Shown one piece after another: positions 1-7,536 of a stretch of 18,517 bases of DNA; the stretch's first letter is position 1, and each line of letters begins with the position of its first letter. A program made the position numbers and the translations under genes. The notes beneath the pieces are model-generated. The model saw nothing but the letters and a program-made list of their open reading frames with translations, was not told the origin of the DNA and did not search any database. The DNA comes from Flavobacteriales bacterium UBA1958. Its GTDB lineage: Bacteria > Bacteroidota > Bacteroidia > Flavobacteriales_D > Sanyastnellaceae. The stretch is from NCBI GenBank assembly GCA_002336675.1, contig DDEI01000102.1, positions 40,943 through 59,459 of the forward strand. Reading direction: 5' to 3'.

Positions 1-478
1 ACAGTCCCCAGTATTCTCCGTTAATAAAGAGCTTTGCAAAGTTGGCCTTTCCCGCAGGCATATAGTTTCTGGCTATTTCGTAAGACAGAGCTTCCCTCAC
101 AAATGAAGGGTCCTGAATCACATTGGAAAGTTTGATTTTATCATATCCTTGATATGCCGAGTCTGGATAGGTATAATCCAACTTTATGTTGAACGGGTTT
201 TTAGTATAGAATACACTTACGGAACTGAACCCTTTATAACGGATTCCAGCGCCTTCTATCAAAGTACCATCTATTTCTACATTACAGAGGAGTCTTTCTT
301 CTAGGCCATCTATATAGAACTGGTCTAGTACTGCATCCCAGTTGTCTTGGAAGAAAGTGACTCTAATCTCTGGAATGTGGTCGATGTCGTAAAAATCCTC
401 TTGTGCATTTAAGTTCTCACTGAGAAGTGAGATAGAGAAAAGAATGACAGCGCATAAAAACCCGTTTAAAACTTTCAT
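1..478 (-). CDS. CotH kinase-family protein, exported (N-terminal part, gene continues past window edge)
   Basis: The reading frame starts with ATG at 478 and stays open to base 1, giving about 159 residues with no stop, so the C-terminal part lies outside the window. Residues 1-25 form a signal peptide (MKVLNGFLCAVILF..., ending NAQ). The conserved CotH start follows: an IRVTFFQDNWD strand, GAGIRYKGFSS, KNPFNIKLDY, KIKLSN, then DPSFVREALSYEIAR, MPAGKANFAKLFING and EYWGL. In Bacillus, CotH is a spore-coat protein kinase with an atypical protein-kinase fold. Bacteroidota do not sporulate and the role of their exported CotH proteins is not established. The start codon overlaps the stop of the arylsulfotransferase-like gene (ATGA), so the two are probably co-translated. 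Whether this copy ends in a T9SS sorting domain cannot be seen. The family call is firm; the kinase activity is inferred. Confidence 0.88.
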   Translation of the reverse strand, partial: MKVLNGFLCAVILFSISLLSENLNAQEDFYDIDHIPEIRVTFFQDNWDAVLDQFYIDGLEERLLCNVEIDGTLIEGAGIRYKGFSSVSVFYTKNPFNIKLDYTYPDSAYQGYDKIKLSNVIQDPSFVREALSYEIARNYMPAGKANFAKLFINGEYWGL

Positions 479-2010
479 TCAACGATTACTTTTCGAGTTA
501 CATGGCTATCTCCAGCTGAGATAGTGACGAAGTAAATTCCAGAGGGCTGTGCTGTAAGATTGAGGGTTTGTGCGTTTTGTAACACTAGGATTTCTTTCCC
601 GAAAACAGTAGTCACACGAATTTCATCAGCTCCGTTAGCTCCGAATTCTCCCATTACAGAGAATTCTCCAGAAGAAGGATTAGGAAAAATGGTAGCGTTT
701 AACTTGGCTATTTCAGATACTCCTACAGCGCAATGCATCCCATCAATGATGCCATCAGCTATCATTTGAAGAATTCCCGGATGGTCACATTCGTATCTAA
801 ATCCTTTGGGAGCGCCAGAGTTATATTGCCACACCACATTTCCTTCCTCATCTGCCTCATACATGAATGACTGAGAGAGGTTAACAAACACATTTCCATT
901 AGACATTCTATCAGAGGCAGATTGCCCGTCAGCATCTGCAATACACTCATGTCTCCATGAATATGATGCTGGCTCATACTGCTGGTTTGGAGTTTTGTCA
1001 TAATTGAATCCATTTACTGGAGCATCTATAGCGTCTACTACAGAGCTGTTCCCAGAACCACCTTCATTATTAAATATTTGGATAAACCCTGCGTTAGGTC
1101 TTCCTTCTAAAATCCATCTCGCATCATGGACAGGCCCAGTGATTATTTGGTCTCCGGCAGTGTCATAATTGGCGGGTTTTCCCCATCTGTATAAGAGGTC
1201 TCCACCCATTCCTGAATTTCCTCCTTCGTGAGTAGCAGCTTCTTCTGTAGTTGTGCTGTGGTCTATAATAAAAATCTCATTTAGGAATCTTGAACTAAAC
1301 ACGATTTGGTCGAGAGTTGGATTGTAATCTATTCCATTTAAATGAAACCAATCTGTAGCTCCACCACCACCAGGCCCGCCAGGCCCACTGCCTTGGCCAG
1401 CTGTGACTACATTTATGTTTAATAACTGAGGATTTTCCGATATAGCACCATAGTTTGGAAGAGAGTTATCTTCGTCTTGGACAAAGTGGTCTGCAATGTG
1501 CCATTCCCAAACTACCTCTCCTCCCGTTCCATTTTGTTGAACTTCTATGATGTGCGAGACTTTTTTGTTTTCAGCGTCATCCAGACCTATAGTGGCTAAA
1601 TCTTCTTCTTCGATTATTTCCCAAGCGATTAAAAGAACGTTTCCATTCGGCATTAATGCGATGTCGTGATGGCTTACTACGTTAGCATTTGAATAAGTAA
1701 ATTCCCAGACAATATCACCATCATAATCAAGCTCCTGGATTTTCCCGCCTACCGCGGCCCCATTAATATCATTGTTATTGTTGACTGCGCCCCTTACTAT
1801 ATTCCCGTTAGGTTTCAATGCCATTGCGTAATTAGCATTAGAGGGGCAAGACCATGAATGGGCGATGTTTCCTTCAGCATCTATTAGATAGGAGGTACTG
1901 CTGTTTTGAGGATTATACAGTGCATATCCATCTATGGATTGTGTAGAAGAAAAAAGGGGTAATAGCAACAGCACGGCAGTGCTTAGTAATATTAAATGAT
2001 TTTTTGTCAT
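475..2010 (-). CDS. Arylsulfotransferase (ASST)-like protein with T9SS C-terminal sorting domain
   Basis: The product has 511 residues from ATG at 2010. A TTG two codons upstream (2016) is possible but less likely. A signal peptide (about residues 1-24) leads into a repeated beta-propeller-like pattern typical of the arylsulfate sulfotransferase family. This includes LIDAEGNIAHSW, MALKPNGNIV, ELDYDGDIVWEF, HHDIALMPNGNVLL (His114, His115), GGEVVWEWH, DWFHLNGIDYNP (His223), LYRWGKP and GPVHDARWI (His295). Known ASSTs move sulfate between phenolic compounds without PAPS, using an active-site His. Which His acts here cannot be decided by eye, and the substrate is unknown. A Gly-rich loop lies at about residues 207-217. 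Residues about 434-511 (TIFPNPSSGEF ... QPSGIYFVTI ... KVIVE) form a type A T9SS sorting domain, so the protein should be released or anchored outside the cell. It is followed, with a 4-base overlap, by CotH. No convincing -7 box is visible in the 147 bases upstream. Confidence 0.85.
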   Translation of the reverse strand: MTKNHLILLSTAVLLLLPLFSSTQSIDGYALYNPQNSSTSYLIDAEGNIAHSWSCPSNANYAMALKPNGNIVRGAVNNNNDINGAAVGGKIQELDYDGDIVWEFTYSNANVVSHHDIALMPNGNVLLIAWEIIEEEDLATIGLDDAENKKVSHIIEVQQNGTGGEVVWEWHIADHFVQDEDNSLPNYGAISENPQLLNINVVTAGQGSGPGGPGGGGATDWFHLNGIDYNPTLDQIVFSSRFLNEIFIIDHSTTTEEAATHEGGNSGMGGDLLYRWGKPANYDTAGDQIITGPVHDARWILEGRPNAGFIQIFNNEGGSGNSSVVDAIDAPVNGFNYDKTPNQQYEPASYSWRHECIADADGQSASDRMSNGNVFVNLSQSFMYEADEEGNVVWQYNSGAPKGFRYECDHPGILQMIADGIIDGMHCAVGVSEIAKLNATIFPNPSSGEFSVMGEFGANGADEIRVTTVFGKEILVLQNAQTLNLTAQPSGIYFVTISAGDSHVTRKVIVE

Positions 2011-2157
2011 GAGCAAGTATTTTTATATTAGACGATTCCTGTGCGTTTTTCCTTCGCTATTTATAGCCGGTAATTAGTTCGAGGTTAAAAGTAATTATAG
2101 AAGAATGAGGGGTTTAATTCGATGTTCTGAGTTATCACACTCTTTGTGGGGATATGT

Positions 2158-4470
2158 CTAATTAGAGAGGAATATTTTTTTTATTCTAGTCATGTCATTG
2201 TTTCTAGAAAATGTATACCAGTCAGGAATGACATTTCTTTTACTTACTATTTCCCCGTCTATGTATACTTCAGTGTGTATGTAATAATTTGTAGACGCTA
2301 CTTTTAGAAATTTCTCTATAATATGTGAAAAAGAAGTGGACATCGCATCTATTGGTGTGGTATTGAAGTATATTTTTAGAATCTCTCCGGTACTTGCCTC
2401 GATGAGTTGAGTTTTTATATCACAGATTAGCCCCTCATTTGTGTCATTACTAATGTATGTGGTAATCCTCTCTTTTTCTATCTCTATAATAGGCAGCACA
2501 TTTTGGTACATCTCTCTTACTTTATAATGTGCAGATTTTAGTTCTCCACCATAATCTATGGTACTCCAGCTAGGGCCTGGCCAGCAATCGTTCAGCTGCC
2601 AGTAGAGAGTTCCCATACAATGCGGGCGTTTTTTTCTGTGTGCCTCTATGGCTTGTTCATAGGCTATAGCCTGAGTCAATTGGCTCATTTCCAAAAATTC
2701 TTCAAAGGATGTTGGTTCAGGAAAATAATCCAACATTCTTTCAGTGATTTGAGCGTTTCCAATGTAGCTTTTTTGCCGGTGTTTCATGGACTCACTAGCC
2801 AAGAAAAGAGAGTCTTCCGGGATGTAGCGTTTCAATAATTCTATGCTTGGGAAGCTTTGGAAACCATATTCAGCCATGAACCGCCCTACATTATCTGCAT
2901 AATTTTCAAAAGGCTCTCTGTTATGCCAGACACCCCAGTAATGCATAGATCCTGAGGCAAAATCTCCTTTTGGACCCCAATTACTTAGAGGAGATGTATG
3001 TGTATAAGTACGTTTATCTAAGGCATAAACAGTATTTGGAATGTCGTATTCAAAGAGGTTTTGGTATCCCTTTAAAAGCTTCCGTTGAGTCCTTTCATCT
3101 AGGCTATATTTACTTTGCCAACCCCAGTTATTCCAAGCTACATTTATTTCATTGTTCCCGTTCCAGTGAGCAAGGCACGCATGGTTTCTGAGTCTCTTTA
3201 CTTGAAATCGCACCTCGGCCTTTACTGATTCTATAAACGGCTTGTCATACGGATACATACTGCAGGCAAACATAAAATCCTGCCAGATTAATATTCCATG
3301 CTTGTCGCAGAGCTCGTAGAAAACATCTCTTTCATAAATTCCTCCACCCCAAACACGAAGCATGTTAAAATTGGCATTCTTCGCTTGGAGTATTAGTCGC
3401 TCGTAATCTTCATCTGATTTCTGGTTGATGAACACATCTTGAGGGATATAGTTAGCCCCTTTGGCAAAGAGCTTTTTTCCATTTACTTCAAAGTAAAAAG
3501 ACTCTCCTTTTTCATCTTTCTGCTGCTGCACTCGGGCCATTCTTAACCCTACTTTCTGTGTAAAAGTATCCATTTCACCTAGCACTACTTGAAAGTCATA
3601 AAGCGGTTGTTTTCCCCATCCGTTAGGCCACCAAATTTTAGGGTTGTCTATGGTTATTTTTCCTTTTATGGTTTTAAAATCAGTAGATTTTGTAGCAGAG
3701 AAATATGAACCTTCCGTATCAGAGAGTTCTAAGGTATAGTTCAGTTTTTTAGGAGGTTGATTTAGAATAATTTCATATTCCAATACCGCTTTTTCCTCTG
3801 ATATAGAAGAAGTATAGATATAAACATCTTCTATAAAAGTCTCCTTCTTGAAAAGCAGATTCACTGGCATATATATACCACACGTAGTGAACTTAGGTGC
3901 CCAATCCCAACCAAAATGATAAGGTGCTTTTCTCACCCAGGGACTGACTTTATTATCTCCAGCGTCATTCGAAGCGGGGAGTTGATACCCCAGATTTTTG
4001 GCCGTTTCAGCGTGTACTTCGTAAGGTGATTTGAAAACTACTTTAAGTCTATTGGTTCCTTCTTTCAGCCATGTTTTCACTTCGTTTTGCCACGCTAAAA
4101 ACATATTATGTGACTTGCCTATTTCCAGTTCATTTAGGTAAATGGTAGCGTAAGTATCCAATCCTTCGAATTCTAGGAATACTTGGTGGGATGCTAACTC
4201 TTGTTCGCTCACTTGGAATGTAGTGGTGTAGCTCCAAGTAGAATCCTGAATCCATTGATAATCTAGTTCGTTAGTCCCTTTGTACGGGTCTTCTATGATT
4301 TCTGATTTCCATAAATCTGTGTGGATGTTCCCAGGGACAGAGGCATTACCATTCAGCGTATTTGATGTTGATGAGAACTGCCAATTTTCATGAAGGGTTC
4401 TTTCTGTTGGTTGGTTTTGGGCCTCCACTAACAGAGGAAAAAGAAGAATAAATAGAAGTTTAAATTTCAT
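2158..4470 (-). CDS. Beta-mannosidase, glycoside hydrolase family 2, exported; C-terminal domain apparently missing
   Basis: The product has 770 residues, with ATG at 4470 and a signal peptide of about 17 residues ending VEA-Q. The N-terminal GH2 sugar-binding domain carries NWQFSS, VPGNIHTDLW, YKGTNELDYQWI and APYHFGWDWAPKF (residues about 28-193). The Ig-like domain and TIM barrel follow. The barrel has the acid/base Glu441 in HWNGNNE and the likely nucleophile Glu534 in FMAEYGFQSFPS. NDCWPGPSWSTIDY near 628-640 is also typical of beta-mannosidases. The enzyme should cleave terminal beta-mannose from oligosaccharides in the periplasm or outside. Family members usually continue with a further C-terminal Ig-like domain and exceed 800 residues. 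This protein ends soon after the first post-barrel sandwich, and only 147 bases separate its stop from the next gene. It starts inside the end of cutC (11-base overlap) and is the last gene of the GH20-cutC-GH2 operon. Confidence 0.92.
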   Translation of the reverse strand: MKFKLLFILLFPLLVEAQNQPTERTLHENWQFSSTSNTLNGNASVPGNIHTDLWKSEIIEDPYKGTNELDYQWIQDSTWSYTTTFQVSEQELASHQVFLEFEGLDTYATIYLNELEIGKSHNMFLAWQNEVKTWLKEGTNRLKVVFKSPYEVHAETAKNLGYQLPASNDAGDNKVSPWVRKAPYHFGWDWAPKFTTCGIYMPVNLLFKKETFIEDVYIYTSSISEEKAVLEYEIILNQPPKKLNYTLELSDTEGSYFSATKSTDFKTIKGKITIDNPKIWWPNGWGKQPLYDFQVVLGEMDTFTQKVGLRMARVQQQKDEKGESFYFEVNGKKLFAKGANYIPQDVFINQKSDEDYERLILQAKNANFNMLRVWGGGIYERDVFYELCDKHGILIWQDFMFACSMYPYDKPFIESVKAEVRFQVKRLRNHACLAHWNGNNEINVAWNNWGWQSKYSLDERTQRKLLKGYQNLFEYDIPNTVYALDKRTYTHTSPLSNWGPKGDFASGSMHYWGVWHNREPFENYADNVGRFMAEYGFQSFPSIELLKRYIPEDSLFLASESMKHRQKSYIGNAQITERMLDYFPEPTSFEEFLEMSQLTQAIAYEQAIEAHRKKRPHCMGTLYWQLNDCWPGPSWSTIDYGGELKSAHYKVREMYQNVLPIIEIEKERITTYISNDTNEGLICDIKTQLIEASTGEILKIYFNTTPIDAMSTSFSHIIEKFLKVASTNYYIHTEVYIDGEIVSKRNVIPDWYTFSRNNDMTRIKKIFLSN

Positions 4471-5182
4471 TAAGGATAGCTTTCATTTGATTAACTTCTT
4501 CCGAATCTACGGTAAAAACTTGTTCTGCTACTGAGCTATTGCTCATGGAAACGGACATGTTTCCTTCTATCAAAACCTTTGCCGAAGAATGGAAATGAGT
4601 GATTCCTGTAGTCTCCTGTATTTTCGAGATGTTGGAAGCTCGCACTCCACCACCAGCGAGTAGATTTATTTCCGAGCCATATTCGCGTTGCAACGCTTCT
4701 AAAACCGCTAGACCTTCCTCGGCAGTGTTCTGCTGACCAGAAGTGAGAATGGTGTCGAATTCTGCATTTATGAGTCTCTGACAGGAATCATGCGGGTTTT
4801 TGGTCAAATCAAACGCTCTGTGAAACACCAGTTTTTTATGGTCAGCCAGGGATTTCCAGTGATTCAACAATTCCTCTTCAATCTCAGATTCAGCTGTTAA
4901 CGCACCTACGACTATTCCTTCACAATCAGTAGTAGCGCAGAATTTAATATCATCTGCTATAACAGCCAGTTCATCTTGAGAGTACAGAAAATCACCAGCT
5001 CTCGGTCGGATAAGTACTCTTACAGGAATAGTTACGGCTTGAATAACCCGCAGAATTTTCCCAGGGCTGGGTGTTACTCCCCCTTGGAGAAGATTTTCAC
5101 AGAGTTCGAGACGGTCTGCTCCTGATTTTTCAGCTTTTATGGCAGATTCTACGGAGTCTATGCAGATTTCTAGTAGGTTCAT
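4460..5182 (-). CDS. cutC: CutC family protein
   Basis: The product is a 240-residue protein with no signal peptide, so it is probably cytoplasmic. It has the full set of CutC motifs: LEICIDS at the N terminus, GADRLELCENLLQGG followed by TPS, VLIRPRAGDFLYS, GIVVGAL, FHRAFDLT, ILTSG and LLAGGGVR. These belong to a TIM-barrel fold. The family was named for copper homeostasis in E. coli. That phenotype was later traced to loss of the sRNA MicL, encoded in the cutC region, so the biochemical role of CutC is open. Its ATG (5182-5180) shares one base with the GH20 stop codon, and its own stop lies inside the beta-mannosidase start region. This places it firmly in a glycosidase operon and suggests a role in handling sugars released by the two enzymes (inference). 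The family identification is secure; the function is not. Confidence 0.93.
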   Translation of the reverse strand: MNLLEICIDSVESAIKAEKSGADRLELCENLLQGGVTPSPGKILRVIQAVTIPVRVLIRPRAGDFLYSQDELAVIADDIKFCATTDCEGIVVGALTAESEIEEELLNHWKSLADHKKLVFHRAFDLTKNPHDSCQRLINAEFDTILTSGQQNTAEEGLAVLEALQREYGSEINLLAGGGVRASNISKIQETTGITHFHSSAKVLIEGNMSVSMSNSSVAEQVFTVDSEEVNQMKAILNEI

Positions 5183-7473
5183 CAGTTTATAATTATTTCA
5201 TCCAAAAACACCCAGGCAGGTTCGCTAGAGGCTTCATGCCAGTGAGGGACTTTTCCGATGTTTTTGATATTAACTTTTAGATAATTCGCGCTCACAGGAC
5301 TGAAAGAAAACGATGGTGAAAGAATGTCTTGTCCACGGATATGCATCTCTTCTTCTGCGGAGGAATAAGCGTCTAATTCGGTAAACATTTTTCCGTCTGT
5401 AGAAACCGATATTACCACTGATTCTGGTGGGAAAATCCAAGAATTGATATAGCGGTAGAAATTCATGGAAACTGATGAGATAGCTTTATCTGTGTTTGGG
5501 TTTTCTATAATCAAGTCTATATCATCTCCGAAAAACCCCTGCCAGTATCCATCTCTAAAGTCAAGCGACCCTAGGACTCCATCTGTCAATCCGTCTTCTC
5601 CTCCTGCAGTGTAGTAATCGCTGTAAGGCACAGAATAGTCAGTGGAGGCTGTAAGCCAAGCGTGATGGTTAAAGGAGAGGAGCAGATCTTCCTTGTTCTC
5701 GGCAGATTTTTCCCCAGAACTGATATTTAATTGACTAGTGGCGTTTTTAGGAATCTCAATTAGATTTCCTGTAAAGGTGTTTTCTTTTTGTATTGTGTTT
5801 GCAGAGCTCATTGAATAAATAGTCTCTGGATCTCTGAGGTTTTCTGTGAGCTGAACGGTGATTCCGTTTTTATCAGTTTTGGTCTCTATAGAAATTGCCA
5901 CAGTTTCATTTCCGTATAAAACACCTCTTTTATCCAAGTAACGGTAATGAGCGTCTAGCCGACTTAAAAAAGAATTGTAGTCAGTGTTTGTTCCCCAAAA
6001 AGCTTCTGAAGCGGCTATGAGCCGTGGGAACACCTTTGAATCTAACGTTTTTTCATCTGGCACATGTTCTGTCCACATATTGCATTCAGCACCTAGTATT
6101 CGAGCTTCTTCTTCAGCGGTGCAATTGGGAGGGATAGGGTCAAACCCATAAATTTTCTCTGTGTCTATAGCTTTAAGTGAGTAGTCGAGGTAACAGTGAG
6201 AAGTAGGACTCATAATAGCATTACGGCCTTCTGAAACGGCCTTTTTCCCTCCGTCCATTCCCCGCCAACTTTGGATAATGGCTGTTTCTGTAAGCTCATC
6301 GTTTAGAATCTCATCCCAACCTATAATAGTTTTGCCGTTTTTTTCGAGGTATTCGGCCATTTTATTTATAAAATAGGATTGAAGTTCCTCGCAATCATTT
6401 AAACCTTCTGTTTTCATTAGATTTTGACAGAATACACTCTCTTCCCAGCGGGTTTTTGGTGCTTCATCTCCTCCTATGTGTACATAATCAGATGGGAACA
6501 ACTCCATAACTTCACCTAGAACGGTTTCTAAAAACTTGAAGGTATATTCGGTAGGGCAGTAAATATCTTTGAATACTCCCCAGTCATTTGGCACAGAAAT
6601 TTGTTCACCATTACACCCCAATTCTGGATAGGCAGACACTGCTGCTGATGAGTGCCCGGGCATCTCTATTTCGGGTACTATTTGTATGTGACGGTCAGCG
6701 GCATATTCTACGATTTCTCGAATATCTTCTTTAGAGTAGAAGCCACCGTATAGCGCTCCATTTTCAGCTGAAGCATCCTCTCTCCATGCGCCTATTTCTG
6801 TTAGCTTGGGGTAAGCATCTATGGCTATTCTCCAAGCTTGGTCTTCTGTAATATGCCAGTGTAACACGTTCATTTTGTAAAAGGCGAGTAAGTCTATATA
6901 TTTCAGTACGATTTCCTTCGGAAAATAATGTCTGCAGACATCTAAGAGCATTCCACGCCACTTAAATTTAGGGGTATCTGTAAGTTCAAATTCAGAAAGA
7001 GACGAAATCTCTGAAGCTTTATTTTTTAATACAAGGAGCTGATGAAAACTTTGAATCCCATTAAAAACTGCTTCGGGGCTGCCTCCGTAAATTTTCAGTT
7101 CCTGATTTTTACATGAGATTTGATGTGAGTTTTGCGGCATGTTCCCCAAGACCTCCAGAGTGATTAGGGAGCTGACTTTTGAAATTTCTAATGAAATTTG
7201 GTGTTCCTCTTTTAGTAGTTGTTGGAGGTAGTTTATTTCGGAAAAGAGAGAGTCTCCTCCAGTAATTTTCACTCCATTTTCAAATGAAATTCCTACTTCC
7301 GATGATGATAAAAAAGAAGTCGGTTGAGGAATAATAATAGAATTGGGGTTCTGGTTTAATTCAGAGAAATTAGAATTTTCACATCCAGAAACAGACATAA
7401 ATATTGCTGCGCCAGCAATCATGTTCATTAAGGAGTAGCGGGAGATGTTTCTCTTCATGGGGCTAAAGGTCAT
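5182..7473 (-). CDS. Beta-N-acetylhexosaminidase, glycoside hydrolase family 20, lipoprotein
   Basis: The product has 763 residues from ATG at 7473. A second ATG at 7458 (MKRNISRY...) gives a better signal peptide and may be the true start. The signal sequence ends in a lipobox, SVSGC, with Cys31 (numbering from 7473), so the enzyme should be membrane-anchored. An N-terminal GH20b-type domain covers about residues 50-160. The catalytic barrel follows, with KFKWRGMLLDVCRHYFP, NVLHWHITEDQAWRI, PEIEMPGHSSA and the catalytic Asp336-Glu337 pair in VHIGGDEAPK. Residues about 610-763 resemble a discoidin (F5/8 C, CBM32-like) carbohydrate-binding domain. The reaction is removal of terminal beta-GlcNAc or beta-GalNAc, with the substrate acetamido group assisting. 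It is the first gene of a coupled operon with cutC and a beta-mannosidase. Together the two glycosidases could strip beta-GlcNAc and then beta-mannose, as in N-glycan cores (inference). A terminator from the upstream gene ends right at its first ATG. Confidence 0.93.
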   Translation of the reverse strand: MTFSPMKRNISRYSLMNMIAGAAIFMSVSGCENSNFSELNQNPNSIIIPQPTSFLSSSEVGISFENGVKITGGDSLFSEINYLQQLLKEEHQISLEISKVSSLITLEVLGNMPQNSHQISCKNQELKIYGGSPEAVFNGIQSFHQLLVLKNKASEISSLSEFELTDTPKFKWRGMLLDVCRHYFPKEIVLKYIDLLAFYKMNVLHWHITEDQAWRIAIDAYPKLTEIGAWREDASAENGALYGGFYSKEDIREIVEYAADRHIQIVPEIEMPGHSSAAVSAYPELGCNGEQISVPNDWGVFKDIYCPTEYTFKFLETVLGEVMELFPSDYVHIGGDEAPKTRWEESVFCQNLMKTEGLNDCEELQSYFINKMAEYLEKNGKTIIGWDEILNDELTETAIIQSWRGMDGGKKAVSEGRNAIMSPTSHCYLDYSLKAIDTEKIYGFDPIPPNCTAEEEARILGAECNMWTEHVPDEKTLDSKVFPRLIAASEAFWGTNTDYNSFLSRLDAHYRYLDKRGVLYGNETVAISIETKTDKNGITVQLTENLRDPETIYSMSSANTIQKENTFTGNLIEIPKNATSQLNISSGEKSAENKEDLLLSFNHHAWLTASTDYSVPYSDYYTAGGEDGLTDGVLGSLDFRDGYWQGFFGDDIDLIIENPNTDKAISSVSMNFYRYINSWIFPPESVVISVSTDGKMFTELDAYSSAEEEMHIRGQDILSPSFSFSPVSANYLKVNIKNIGKVPHWHEASSEPAWVFLDEIIIN

Positions 7474-7504
7474 AAAAAAGGCCCTGAACTAATCAGAGCC
7501 TTTT
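7474..7504 (-). terminator. Intrinsic terminator of the S8 protease gene
   Basis: On the minus strand a 12-base-pair stem, AAAAGGCTCTGA with TCAGGGCCTTTT and one G-T wobble, encloses a 5-base loop and continues into a run of six T. It lies 24 bases after the protease stop codon. The T run is directly followed by the GH20 ATG at 7473, which is unusual. A weaker hairpin lies just upstream over the stop codon. Confidence 0.85.
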
Positions 7505-7518
7505 AAAAATTTATTCAA

Positions 7519-7536
7519 AAGATGTATCTACATCTT
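7519..7536 (-). repeat. Short inverted repeat over the S8 protease stop codon
   Basis: AAGATGT and ACATCTT pair perfectly (7 bp) around a 4-base loop. The stop codon TAG of the protease lies within the hairpin. It sits 14 bases before the stronger terminator stem and could assist it or protect the mRNA end. This is sequence symmetry only. Confidence 0.45.

Noticed and set aside
2011..2016. TTG start two codons upstream of the arylsulfotransferase-like ATG
   Set aside because: ATG at 2010 gives a complete signal peptide with a positive n-region; the TTG adds nothing.
2017..2157. Promoter or terminator in the gap between the beta-mannosidase and the arylsulfotransferase-like gene
   Set aside because: No TAnnTTTG match in the right orientation and no stem with a T run; small symmetries such as GCTATAAATAGC are too short to call.
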